Positions 24,405 to 32,822 are shown, counted from the first letter of the stretch. The stretch: 64,000 nt of DNA from Herbidospora solisilvae (GCF_009901565.1 NZ_WXEW01000005.1:611186-675185), one strand, 5' to 3'. Notes: generated by a model not told the origin, from the letters alone. Translations and numbers: made by a program.

Positions 24405-24870
24405 CCGGGGGGACGCTCGGGAAGACGCGGGCCGTGACCGTCGACGCCCGGGCCGGAATTGCCGTCGGTAGAGCAATCCGGGGCATTCCGGAGCCGCACA
24501 GCAGGGACACGAGGCACGGCGCACGGGCGTCCGCTGGTCTCCGCGGAGTCCGCGCTCTGTCGAAGATGTCGGCGTGACGGCCGCATGGCCCTCCACGGCC
24601 CGACGACCGATCCGGGGGAGTCGATGCTCATGTCCCGCTCGAACGTTGCTCACGTCGTGCCGATTGGGGTGCACTCGCTTTTCCGGCACGGTGTGCGGGC
24701 GCCACGATCCACTGCGGCTCTGTAACCCACCCGCGAAGGTCGAAAGCTTCAGCCTGATCGTCACGAGCCGACACCGGCTCCTACGACGCGGCAAAAGCGG
24801 TCACCGCACTGGATGGGTGCGGAGGGCCTCCACGCAGCGCAGGGGTGCGCCGCCGTCACTTGGTCTCGGC
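24405..24870 (-). pseudogene. Decayed integrase of a second, related element
   Basis: This stretch aligns along the 3' part of the intact int gene (8790-9170) in the same order and orientation. Shared segments include gacgctcgggaag, a long block ending ctgtcgaagatg (24539-24570 against about 8981-9012), gtcccgctcga near 24631, and gcggagggcctccac at 24822-24836 against 9138-9152. Between these blocks the sequence has lost its frame and contains deletions and insertions. It follows the right att repeat exactly as int follows the left one. Confidence 0.82.
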
Positions 24871-24889
24871 GGCGCCGGCGTACACGAGG

Positions 24890-24923
24890 GAATGCCGCAC
24901 ATGATCCCCCATGTGCGGCATTC
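24890..24923. terminator. Strong stem-loop after the Lys-rich protein gene
   Basis: A perfect 14-bp stem, GAATGCCGCACATG/CATGTGCGGCATTC, with a 6-base loop. It lies 15 bases past the stop of the leftward gene; a short T-run follows only on the plus strand. Probably a bidirectional terminator. Confidence 0.65.
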
Positions 24924-24937
24924 TTTGCGGCTCTCGC

Positions 24938-25294
24938 TCACACGATATTGACGTACGTTTCCGTCTTATTCTTCTTCTTACCGTGCTTGTCCCACTTGTC
25001 GTGCTTCTTGTACTTCTTCTTGGTGTGCTTCTCCCACTTGCCCTTCTTGCCGTGTTTATTCCACTTCCCCTTCTTCTTGTCTTTCTTCTTGTGAGGAGGA
25101 TCCTTCTTGGCGGGTGACGGGTTCGTCGGTGTCATCGTCGAGGCACTCGCCGCATACTGCGCGGTCGAGGCGGGAGACGTCGAGACCCCGGCGGCCGCCT
25201 GCTGAGCGGCCATGGCCGGCGACACCGGCGCGAGCAATATGGCCGACCCTCCGAGGACTCCCGCACTCCACCGCGCGATTCGCTTACCGTTCAT
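24938..25294 (-). CDS. Secreted Lys/His-rich low-complexity protein
   Basis: 118 residues. A signal peptide (about 1-29, ending SPAMA) is followed by an Ala/Ser/Thr-rich stretch, then a tail from about residue 62 built of KKKDKKK, KWNKHGKKG, KWEKHTKKK and KWDKHGKKK units: alternating Trp/Tyr, Lys and His. AGGAG precedes ATG 25294. Such a strongly basic secreted tail could bind teichoic acids, nucleic acid or metal ions. No family recognised. It lies next to three secreted metallopeptidases on the same strand. Confidence 0.75.
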   Translation of the reverse strand: MNGKRIARWSAGVLGGSAILLAPVSPAMAAQQAAAGVSTSPASTAQYAASASTMTPTNPSPAKKDPPHKKKDKKKGKWNKHGKKGKWEKHTKKKYKKHDKWDKHGKKKNKTETYVNIV

Positions 25295-25589
25295 AAGCGT
25301 CTCCTCCCGTGTTCGCCTGACGCTGGTGATACACCTCCATCGTTCGCATCGCCGAAGAACAGCGTCCAGGCGTCACGAAGGAGATTTGCCCATGCGCGGG
25401 CGCGCGCTAGGCGCGGGCGTTTGCGCGGGCATTCACAATGCCGATCAGGCATACCGTCGTTTGGAGCGCCCCGTGCTCCGCCCTCAGGGAAACGGCCGGG
25501 AATTGCCGCTCGTCGTGCTCCTGCGGACATGCCGACGGTGGCATAGGTAAAGCCGCCGCCCGGGACATCTCCGGCCGGCGGGCGTCGGA
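25295..25589. other. Gap between metallopeptidase array and Lys-rich gene
   Basis: About 295 bases with no supported gene. It should contain the promoter of the Lys-rich protein and the 3' end of the peptidase operon; a GC-rich inverted repeat at 25553-25578 could be a terminator. Confidence 0.4.
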
Positions 25590-26336
25590 TCAGCCGACTC
25601 TCGGCTCGTTCGCGCTGAAGGTGTCGCACGATCGGGCGTCCCGCGACTCGAAGCCGCGGGTGAACCACGCCTCCCGGTTGCGCGGGGAGCCGTGGCTGCC
25701 GTTGATGCCGCCCCCGTCGTCGTCGAGGGTCATCATGCGCCGCAGGTCCCGCAGGTCGGAGGCGGGCCGGTTCAGGGACTTCCAGGCGCTGCCCATGAAC
25801 ACCCCGGCCAGGCACTCCGACTGCAGTTCGACGCGCCGGGAGCGCTCCAGTTCCTCGTCCTGGCCGGAGGTGGGCAGGTTGACCTCCGCCCACAGGATGC
25901 CCGTCATGTGCTGGACGTGGTGGCCGTATTCGTGGGCGGCCAGCAGGAAGGTGCTGAGGTCGTGGGGCGTGGCCAGCAGGCGCTGGTCGAGCAGGATGTC
26001 GAAGCGGCGGTCGGCGGGGCAGTACTGGCCCTGGATGCCCTGCCGCCACATCACCCCGCACCGGACCTCGCGCCGGTTGACGAAGCCCACGGTCGCCGGG
26101 GGCATCGGCACGCCCACCCGGCCCATCAGATCGGCCCAGGCGGTGTTCATGCAGTCGACGAGCGACCGGACGTACTTCCTGGTCAGGTCACGGTTGCCGA
26201 CGGCGACGGGTTTCTCGGGGCACTCGACCTCGGCCATCTGGCCGGCCCGGTAGAGCAGGTTGCCGGTCAGCACGGGGTCGTCGACCGGGTAGGCCGTGCC
26301 GCCCAGCAGCAGGAGCGAGACGAGGAGAGCGCGCAT
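25590..26336 (-). CDS. Secreted neutral zinc metallopeptidase (YpfJ-like), copy 3 of array
   Basis: 248 residues with a short signal peptide (MRALLVSLLLLGGTAYP). It contains zinc motif HEYGHH (His135, Glu136, His139) and the downstream helix ELQSECLAGVF whose Glu is the likely third ligand. The C-terminal motif WFTRGFESRD is shared with the two paralogues upstream. The start codon directly follows the stop of the middle copy, so the three are one operon. Substrate unknown. Confidence 0.85.
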   Translation of the reverse strand: MRALLVSLLLLGGTAYPVDDPVLTGNLLYRAGQMAEVECPEKPVAVGNRDLTRKYVRSLVDCMNTAWADLMGRVGVPMPPATVGFVNRREVRCGVMWRQGIQGQYCPADRRFDILLDQRLLATPHDLSTFLLAAHEYGHHVQHMTGILWAEVNLPTSGQDEELERSRRVELQSECLAGVFMGSAWKSLNRPASDLRDLRRMMTLDDDGGGINGSHGSPRNREAWFTRGFESRDARSCDTFSANEPRVG

Positions 26337-27077
26337 CTATGCCACCTTGCCGGGCTTGGAGGTCCAGGTGTTGCACGATTTGGGGTCGCGGGACTCGAAT
26401 CCACGGGTGAACCAGGCCACCGTGTTCTTTCCCTTGCCGTGATCACGGACGCTCCGGGTTTCGTCCCCGTTTCGCCGGAGCAGGTCCTTGAGTTCGTTCA
26501 CGTCGCTCTTCGGCCGGCCCAGTGAGGCGAAGGCGCTGGACATGAACACGCCCGCCAGGCACTCAACCTGGAGTTCCACTCGCCGTTGGAGTTCGGTCCT
26601 CTCAAGACCCCCACTCGAGACGTGTCTCCACTCGGCGTAGAGGATTCCCGTGCTGTTCTGGACGTGGGGTCCGAACTCGTGAGCCGCGATGTTCATCCAG
26701 AGAAGGTCACCGGCGTAGCCGAGCAGGTTCCGGTCCAGTTCGACGATGTAGCCGTACTCGTCCGGGCAGTACAGGGCGGCGGCCTCGGGCCATGGGCTGC
26801 CGCAGACGTCCTCCGGCCCGTTGATGAAGCCGACATGCGGTTCCGTCAGAGGCAGGCCGACCTTCTTCAGTTGAGCCCGCCATGCCTTCGTGAGGCACTT
26901 GTTCACGGTCTTGAAGTATTTCCTGGCCTGGGGCCGGCTCATCGACGACACCGGCGACTCACGGCACGTGACGGTGGCCATCTTTCCCGTTCGATAGAGC
27001 GGGTTGTCGGTGAGTACCGCGCTCTCGACGGGATAGCCCGCCACGACGGTCGCCGCCAGGGTCAGGTGGAGTAACAC
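26337..27077 (-). CDS. YpfJ-like metallopeptidase, copy 2, with broken zinc motif
   Basis: 246 residues, colinear with its neighbours (YRTGKMATV, VGFIN, VELQVECLAGVF, WFTRGFESRDPKSC). The expected HEFGH reads HEFGP (133-137): codon CCC at 26669-26667 replaces the zinc-ligand His codon, a one-base change from CAC. A His follows at 138 but at the wrong spacing. The rest of the fold and the frame are intact, so this looks like a retained, catalytically inactive paralogue, perhaps a binding or inhibitory partner. Confidence 0.85.
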   Translation of the reverse strand: MLLHLTLAATVVAGYPVESAVLTDNPLYRTGKMATVTCRESPVSSMSRPQARKYFKTVNKCLTKAWRAQLKKVGLPLTEPHVGFINGPEDVCGSPWPEAAALYCPDEYGYIVELDRNLLGYAGDLLWMNIAAHEFGPHVQNSTGILYAEWRHVSSGGLERTELQRRVELQVECLAGVFMSSAFASLGRPKSDVNELKDLLRRNGDETRSVRDHGKGKNTVAWFTRGFESRDPKSCNTWTSKPGKVA

Positions 27078-27078
27078 G

Positions 27079-27831
27079 TCAGGCCACCTTGGCGGAGGTG
27101 GCGGTCCAGGTGTTGCAGGCCCCGGGTCTGCGGGTCGCGAAGCCCCTGTCGAGCCAGGTCAGCACGCTCTTGCCCCGGCCGTGGGTGCGGCTGTGGCCGG
27201 TGCCGTCGAGTTCGCGCAGGTACTGCCAGTCGGCGTCGCTGCGGCCCAGCGTCGGCCAGACGGCGCCGAAGAAGACGCCGGCCAGGCATTCGGCCTGGAG
27301 TTCGTTGCGGCGGATCTGCTGGTAGAGCTCGGCTTTGGAGTGGTAGGGGTGGGTGCGGTACGCGTCGGCCAGGCCCGTCAGGTTCTGCAGGTGGTGGCCG
27401 AACTCGTGGGCGATCACCAGGTAGAGGTAGAGGTTCGACGAGTCGGCCAGGGCGTCCCGGTCGAGCAGCACCATGAAGCGGTGCTGGGAGTCGCAGTAGC
27501 GGCCGGCGGCGTCGCCCCACTTGCGGCCGCAGAACGCCTTCGGCCTGGCCTGGAAGTCGATCTTGACCGGCGCGAAGGGCAGGCCGTTCCTGCGGAAGTG
27601 CGCTCCCCAGGCCTCGTTGAGGCAGGTCGTCACCGTCGTCGCGTAGCGGCGGGCCGAGGCCGCGTCGCCGTCGCGTAACGGGGGTTCGGGGCAGTCGACC
27701 GGTGCGAGCCGGCCCGTTCGGTAGAGCGCGTTCTGGGTGAGGACGCGGTCGTCGATCGGGTAGGCGGACGCCGGGGCCGCTCCCACGACCAGCAGCGAGG
27801 CGAGGACGGTGACGAATGGGGTTAAACGCAC
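27079..27831 (-). CDS. YpfJ-like metallopeptidase, copy 1 of array
   Basis: 250 residues, signal peptide ending PASAYP, intact HEFGHH (His142, Glu143, His146) and NELQAECLAGVF. Two bases separate its stop from the middle copy's start codon. First gene of the three-gene operon. Extracytoplasmic protease of unknown substrate. Confidence 0.87.
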   Translation of the reverse strand: MRLTPFVTVLASLLVVGAAPASAYPIDDRVLTQNALYRTGRLAPVDCPEPPLRDGDAASARRYATTVTTCLNEAWGAHFRRNGLPFAPVKIDFQARPKAFCGRKWGDAAGRYCDSQHRFMVLLDRDALADSSNLYLYLVIAHEFGHHLQNLTGLADAYRTHPYHSKAELYQQIRRNELQAECLAGVFFGAVWPTLGRSDADWQYLRELDGTGHSRTHGRGKSVLTWLDRGFATRRPGACNTWTATSAKVA

Positions 27832-27859
27832 ACAGTGATCCTAGGTGGGACACCGGCGG

Positions 27860-28489
27860 TCATGCCTGGTTGATGAAGGAGGCCACCTCCTTCGGATGAC
27901 TCAGCATGGGCATGTGGCCGGCCGGGATCTCGCCCGTCACGGCGCCTGGCAGGCGGTCGGCGACCACGCGGCGCATGAAGTCGATGGGGAAGAAGCGGTC
28001 CTCCGTACAGAACAGGAACCGCACCGGCACGTCGGGCCACGGCTGACCAGGGGTGTTGAACGGGGTGAACGACTGGTCGCGGGACGCGGCGTCGCCGATC
28101 GCGATGCCCTCGGGGTCGACGCCGTTGTAGAAGACGGCCTTCTCGTCGGAGGAGTCGACGCCCAGGGCGTTGTGGCCGGTGGCCTCCCACCATTCGCCGC
28201 CGGTCTCGCCGGGCCTGGGCACCATCGCGGTGATGAGCACGATCGCGCGCGCCGGGACGCGGGCGGCGACCAGGGGAGCGGTCAGGCCGCCCAGCGAGTG
28301 GGCCACCACGACGACGTCTTCCCGGTCGCCGACGGCCTCGACGGCCAGGTCGGCGTATTCGGCCACGCCCGCCGACGGGTCGGCGGTCGGCAGATCGAGG
28401 GCGATCACCTCGCCGTCGAGCAGGGGGACCAGCCGGCTCCAGTAGCCGGGCCCGGCGCCGCCGCCGGGAATTAGAACGTTAGTACGCAT
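27860..28489 (-). CDS. Alpha/beta hydrolase
   Basis: 209 residues, cytoplasmic. The oxyanion region is IPGGGAGPGYW, the nucleophile elbow VVVAHSLGG (Ser), and the His lies in PAGHMPMLSHP near the C-terminus. The pattern is that of small salicylate-esterase-like/EstC hydrolases. Substrate unknown. The start lies 22 bases from that of the divergent lyase gene, so promoters overlap coding sequence. Confidence 0.85.
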   Translation of the reverse strand: MRTNVLIPGGGAGPGYWSRLVPLLDGEVIALDLPTADPSAGVAEYADLAVEAVGDREDVVVVAHSLGGLTAPLVAARVPARAIVLITAMVPRPGETGGEWWEATGHNALGVDSSDEKAVFYNGVDPEGIAIGDAASRDQSFTPFNTPGQPWPDVPVRFLFCTEDRFFPIDFMRRVVADRLPGAVTGEIPAGHMPMLSHPKEVASFINQA

Positions 28490-28511
28490 GTGCCTACCCT
28501 ATGGTGGGCAC

Positions 28512-30224
28512 ATGCTCTCGCGGCGTGCTTTCCTGGCCGGGGCCCTGCTGCCGGCGTCCGGAGGTCGCGATGACGCCTGGCCGGCGCTGGAGCGCAACTG
28601 GGCGGATGTCTCGTCGCGGGGTGAGCCGTGGTCGCCGGAACACGCCATGGCCAGGGAGTTCCGGCTGACGGGCGATCCGGCGCTGAAGAGGAGGGTCGCC
28701 GAGACGATCGGCCGGGGAGTGCGCGAGGCCTACCACGCCGGTGCGGTCAAGACCGGGAACTGGTGGAACTGGGAGATCGGGGTGCCCAAGCGGCTGCTCG
28801 ACCTCGCGATCCTCGTCGGCCACCGCGACGACGGCCTGATCGAGGCGGTCGACCACTTCGTCCGGCCGTGGCGGCTGCTGTTCTACCGGGGCACCAGCAC
28901 CGCAGCCAACCGCACTGACCTGTGCCTGGTCACGCTGCTCAACGGCATCCTGTCGCGCGACCCGCGGAAGATCTCCCGCGCCGCCGAGGCGCTCTCCCCG
29001 GTCTTCCGGTACGTCACGAGCGGCGACGGCCTCTACCGCGACGGTTCCTTCATCCAGCACTCGACCGTCCCCTACCAGGGCACCTACGGGGTGTCGATGC
29101 TCCACGGGATCGGCGCGATCCTCAGAACGCTGTGCGGCACCCCGTGGGAGATCACCGATCCCGCCCTGGGGAACGTCTTCGCCGCCGTCGAACACTCCTT
29201 CCTGCCCTTCCTCCACGAGGGCCGGATGATGGACCTGGTCAGCGGGCGGGCGATCGCGCGCAAGCCACACGGAGACCGGAGAAGGGCCCGTGCGTTCACC
29301 GACGCGCTCGACCTGCTCGGAGAGTCGGCCTCCGCATCACAACGGGCCCGCTGGCGCGAACTGATCGCGAACCCGCCCACCGGCCACCGGCTGATGCCCG
29401 CCGGCGCCCGCGCGGTCCACCGCCGAGAGGGCTGGACGGCCGCGCTCAGCATGTCCTCCCACCGGGTCGCCCACTACGAGCACGGCAACGGCGAGAACCT
29501 GCGCGGCTGGCACACCGGCGCCGGGATGCTCTATTGGTGGGGCGAAGGCCACGGCGACCACTACTCGGGCGACTTCTGGCACACCGTCGACCCCTACCGC
29601 CTGCCCGGCACGACGGTCTCCACCAAACGCCTGCCCGACGGCGCGGGCGGCGCCTGGGGCGAGAACTGCCCGCCCGCGCGGTGGGTCGGCGGGGCGTCCG
29701 ACGGCGTCCACGCCACGGTCGGCCAGCACCTCTTCGGCCTCGAAAGCACCCTGGAGGCCCGCAAGTCGTGGATCTTCCTCGACGACATGGTGGTCTGCCT
29801 GGGCGCGGGCATCACCTGCCGCGACGGGGTGCCGGTCGAGACGGTCGTCGACAACCGCCGCACCCACGCCCGGCTGACCCTCGGCGACGGCTGGGCCCAC
29901 CTGGAGGGCCACGGCGGCTACCTCTTCGACGGCTCGGTCCGCGTGCGGCAGGACGAATACACCACGCTCTGGTTCGACCACGGCACCGACCCGACCGACG
30001 CCCGCTACGTCTACGCGCTGCTGCCCAACGCCGACCTGGCCGCCACGAAGGCGGCCCGCGTCACCGTCGTGGCCAACACGCCCGCCCAGCAGGGCGTCAC
30101 CGCGGGTGACCTGACCGCCGTGAACTTCTGGCGGCCCGGCACGGTCGCCGGCATCACGGTCACCGAGCCGTCGGCGATCCTCTACCGGCCCGGCCACTTC
30201 CTGGTCGCCGAATCGCAGGGTTGA
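28512..30224 (+). CDS. Polysaccharide lyase family 8 (hyaluronate/chondroitin/xanthan lyase-like), exported
   Basis: 570 residues. A twin-arginine signal (SRRAFLAGALL) is followed by the alpha/alpha-toroid domain with NWWNWEIG (catalytic Asn) and FIQHSTVPYQGTYG (catalytic His, Tyr), then a beta-sandwich domain with NGENLRGWHTGAGMLYWW. It is shorter than typical PL8 enzymes (about 750-800 residues) and seems to lack a C-terminal module. It breaks uronic-acid polysaccharides by beta-elimination. Start ATG 28512 is preceded by GGTGGG. Confidence 0.88.
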   Translation: MLSRRAFLAGALLPASGGRDDAWPALERNWADVSSRGEPWSPEHAMAREFRLTGDPALKRRVAETIGRGVREAYHAGAVKTGNWWNWEIGVPKRLLDLAILVGHRDDGLIEAVDHFVRPWRLLFYRGTSTAANRTDLCLVTLLNGILSRDPRKISRAAEALSPVFRYVTSGDGLYRDGSFIQHSTVPYQGTYGVSMLHGIGAILRTLCGTPWEITDPALGNVFAAVEHSFLPFLHEGRMMDLVSGRAIARKPHGDRRRARAFTDALDLLGESASASQRARWRELIANPPTGHRLMPAGARAVHRREGWTAALSMSSHRVAHYEHGNGENLRGWHTGAGMLYWWGEGHGDHYSGDFWHTVDPYRLPGTTVSTKRLPDGAGGAWGENCPPARWVGGASDGVHATVGQHLFGLESTLEARKSWIFLDDMVVCLGAGITCRDGVPVETVVDNRRTHARLTLGDGWAHLEGHGGYLFDGSVRVRQDEYTTLWFDHGTDPTDARYVYALLPNADLAATKAARVTVVANTPAQQGVTAGDLTAVNFWRPGTVAGITVTEPSAILYRPGHFLVAESQG

Positions 30225-30346
30225 CCAACGGTTCGGGCGAAAAACCTGGGTTTGGCTAGTCGCGATCAAGAGAGCCCACTACGCTTGGCCAGCAGTGAAT
30301 CCGCCGTGTGTCCGCGGGCCTTTTCTCATTTCATTGGGGTGGCTAC

Positions 30347-30703
30347 GTGTCGGGGCCCGGCGTTGAGTTCCTGCTCGCCAATGTGCTGCAAGGTGTCGCC
30401 GACCTGTCCGGGGTCGACGGGGCCGCCCTTCGCCTGCTCGACGACACCGATCGGCTCCGCATGGTCGGAGCGACCGACGAAGACGGCTGGGTCCTCGAGC
30501 GCGCGGGCTGTTCGGCCCTGTCCGTTCCCCTGATCGAGGGCCGGGAAGTCATCGGGGAGCTCACCCTCTACACGCACGAGCGTCACGAGTGGAGCCGTTC
30601 CGAGGTGGAAAAAGGCGCGCGTCTGGGCGAGCTCGTCGTCGTCGCTCTCGAAGCCATGGCCGGGGGCAGGACTGAGTCCTCCGCCTCTGGGCAGGTGAGA
30701 TGA
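30347..30703 (+). CDS. Single GAF-domain protein
   Basis: 118 residues from GTG 30347 (TTGGGGTGG upstream). It contains one GAF-like fold: LLANVLQGVADLSGVDGAAL, then VPLIEGREVIGELTLYTHERHEWS. No output domain. Its stop overlaps the start of the GAF-ANTAR gene (ATGA), so it probably supplies a partner sensor. Confidence 0.75.
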   Translation: MSGPGVEFLLANVLQGVADLSGVDGAALRLLDDTDRLRMVGATDEDGWVLERAGCSALSVPLIEGREVIGELTLYTHERHEWSRSEVEKGARLGELVVVALEAMAGGRTESSASGQVR

Positions 30704-31485
30704 CCACGAAGCTACCTCTCCACGACCGCGCCGGCGCACAGGTGAGGTTCACGGGAGGATACGGAATGACCCATATCGATCCAGAAGCGCTCGTCGCGAG
30801 CCTGCGGCGAATGCAGAAGGCCGCTCCGGCGACCGGGATCGTGCACCACCTTGAGCGGATCGTCCAGGTCGTCGACCGGATCTTCGGATATTCCGGGGCC
30901 GGCCTGATGTTCGCCGACCCCGATCGCATCCTGCGATACCTGTTCGCCACCGACGAGGCGGGACGCAGCCTCGAACACGCCCAGGCGACCGTCCAGGCGG
31001 GGCCCTGTGTGGCCGCGTACACGACCGACGGCGCCGTGACCACGTACGACGTCCGGAAGGACGACCGCTGGCCCGATCTCGCGCCGCTCCTGCACCCCGA
31101 CGTGCGGGCCGTCGCGGGGGTGCCGGTGCGTCTCGGCGGAGAGCCCGTCGGAACGCTCAACGTCTACCAGGACACCACCCACGACTGGGAGGAGTCCGAC
31201 ACCGAGGCGCTGCACGCCTACGCGCACGTGATCGAGCAGGTCATCGCCGCCGCCGTGGAGGCGGAGGAGAAGTCCCAGCTCGCCGACCAGCTCCAATACG
31301 CACTCGACTACCGCGTGGTCATCGAACGGGCCATCGGCTACCTGATGGGAAAGCACGACCTGACCGCCAGCCAGGCCTTCACGGGCCTGCGGAAACAGGC
31401 CAGGGACAGTCGCCGGAGGGTTGCCGATCTGGCCGCCGAACTGCTCGGGGAACAGGGTCGTGGAGATCCGGACCACGCGATCTGA
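30700..31485 (+). CDS. GAF-ANTAR RNA-binding regulator
   Basis: 261 residues. A GAF domain (about 45-180: SGAGLMFADPDRILRYLFATD, GVPVRLGGEPVGTLNVY) is followed by a coiled coil and a C-terminal ANTAR domain (RVVIERAIGYLMGKHDLTASQAFTGLRK), which binds paired hairpins in nascent RNA to prevent termination. Ligand and RNA targets unknown; I did not find an obvious dual-hairpin target in the window. Coupled to the GAF gene before it and overlapping the STAS gene after it. Confidence 0.88.
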   Translation: MTTKLPLHDRAGAQVRFTGGYGMTHIDPEALVASLRRMQKAAPATGIVHHLERIVQVVDRIFGYSGAGLMFADPDRILRYLFATDEAGRSLEHAQATVQAGPCVAAYTTDGAVTTYDVRKDDRWPDLAPLLHPDVRAVAGVPVRLGGEPVGTLNVYQDTTHDWEESDTEALHAYAHVIEQVIAAAVEAEEKSQLADQLQYALDYRVVIERAIGYLMGKHDLTASQAFTGLRKQARDSRRRVADLAAELLGEQGRGDPDHAI

Positions 31486-31900
31486 TCTGATGACCACGAT
31501 CATCATGCAAGGTGATCTCGACGTCTTCGGCGCCGTGGAACTCCGCCGCGCCGTCTGGAGGGCCGGACGGGCCGCGCATCTGCGGCTCGACCTGGCCAAG
31601 GTGACGTTCATCGACGTCGCGGGCGCCCGGACGCTGCTCTGGGCGCACCGCAGGGCCCGCGGGCGGGTCTCCATCGCGAACCCGCCCGACGGGGTGCTCC
31701 GGCTGCTGCGGCTGCTCGACTTCGACCGGTACCTCGAAATGGATACGCTGGCCGGTGATGTCGTACCGAATGCTCTTCACCTGGGTCCTGCGCCGTACCG
31801 ACGCGGAGAAGATCCACCATCTGACGATCCGTCTGCTGGCGACCCTGTCGGTCCTGCCGGTCGTGAAGCGGATCCTCCACGCCGTGCTGGCCCCCCGTGA
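31460..31900 (+). CDS. STAS-domain protein overlapping pyrD
   Basis: From GTG 31460 (GGGG 9 bases upstream), residues 1 to about 95 form a STAS domain: MQGDLDVFGAVELRRAVW, VTFIDVAGARTLL with the phosphorylatable-type Ser replaced by Ala-Gly, and LRLLRLLDFDRYL. The frame then runs about 50 residues into pyrD in another frame, giving a Pro/Arg/Asp-rich tail with no family resemblance. ATG 31490 is an alternative start. Function likely partner-switching; lack of the conserved Ser argues against a normal anti-anti-sigma role. Confidence 0.7.
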   Translation: MEIRTTRSDLMTTIIMQGDLDVFGAVELRRAVWRAGRAAHLRLDLAKVTFIDVAGARTLLWAHRRARGRVSIANPPDGVLRLLRLLDFDRYLEMDTLAGDVVPNALHLGPAPYRRGEDPPSDDPSAGDPVGPAGREADPPRRAGPP

Positions 31901-32822
31901 CGAGTCCCTGCGTGTCCAGGCGTTCGGGGTGCACTTCCCGACGCCCTTCGGGCTCGCCGCAGGCTTCGACAAGAACGCCGAGTGCGTCCCGGCGCTGGCC
32001 GCGCTCGGGTTCGGCCACGTCGAGGTCGGCACGATCACGGCCCACGCCCAGCCCGGCAACGCGCGGCCGCGCCTGTTCCGGCTGGTGCCGGAGAAGGCGA
32101 TCATCAACCGGATGGGCTTCAACAACGAGGGCGCCAAGGCGGCCGCCCGCCGGTTGAAGCGGGTCCGCGGGGTGCCCGCCGTGGTCGGGGTGAACATCGG
32201 CAAGACCAAGGTCGTCCCCGAAGAGGAGGCCACCCGCGACTACGTCGCCAGCGCCAAGGTCCTCGCGGGCCTGGCCGACTACCTGGTCGTGAACGTCTCC
32301 TCGCCCAACACCCCCGGCCTGCGCAACCTCCAGGCCGTCGACCTGCTGCGCCCCCTGCTGACCGAGGTCAAGGCGGTCGCCGGGCGCACGCCGCTGCTGG
32401 TGAAGATCGCCCCCGACCTGGCCGACGAGGACGTCGACGAGGTCGCCGAGCTCGCCGCCGAACTGGGCCTGGCCGGCATCATCGCGACCAACACCACGAT
32501 CAGCCGCGCGGGCGTCTCCAGCACCGAGACCGGCGGCCTGTCCGGCCGCCCGCTGAAAGACCGGTCGCTGGAGGTGCTGCGCCGCCTCCACGCCAAGGTC
32601 GGCGACCGCCTCGTGCTGGTCTCCGTGGGCGGCGTGGAAGACGTCGACGACGTCTGGGAGCGCCTGCTGGCCGGCGCCACGCTGGTCCAGGGCTACACCG
32701 GCCTCATCTACGGCGGCCCGCTGTGGGCCTTCGACATCAACCGGCAGCTGGCCCGCCGGTTGAAGCGCCACGGTCTGTCTTCGGTACGCGACCTACATGC
32801 TCGGGCGGGTCGAGTCGGCTGA
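31758..32822 (+). CDS. pyrD: Dihydroorotate dehydrogenase (quinone), class 2
   Basis: Fourth step of pyrimidine synthesis, at the inner face of the membrane, electrons to quinone. 354 residues: N-terminal membrane-associating helices typical of class 2, then the FMN barrel with FGLAAGFDKNAE, GFGHVEVGTIT, INRMGFNNEG, VNVSSPNTPGLRNLQ (catalytic Ser) and GGVEDVDD...GATLVQGYTGLIY. The start overlaps the end of the STAS gene by about 140 bases; its 3' end overlaps the convergent hexosaminidase by 30 bases. Confidence 0.95.
   Translation: MSYRMLFTWVLRRTDAEKIHHLTIRLLATLSVLPVVKRILHAVLAPRDESLRVQAFGVHFPTPFGLAAGFDKNAECVPALAALGFGHVEVGTITAHAQPGNARPRLFRLVPEKAIINRMGFNNEGAKAAARRLKRVRGVPAVVGVNIGKTKVVPEEEATRDYVASAKVLAGLADYLVVNVSSPNTPGLRNLQAVDLLRPLLTEVKAVAGRTPLLVKIAPDLADEDVDEVAELAAELGLAGIIATNTTISRAGVSSTETGGLSGRPLKDRSLEVLRRLHAKVGDRLVLVSVGGVEDVDDVWERLLAGATLVQGYTGLIYGGPLWAFDINRQLARRLKRHGLSSVRDLHARAGRVG

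Noticed and set aside
25480-25589. Riboswitch (for example c-di-AMP type) near the secreted peptidases
   Set aside because: I could not match conserved riboswitch core sequences; only a GC-rich inverted repeat is visible.
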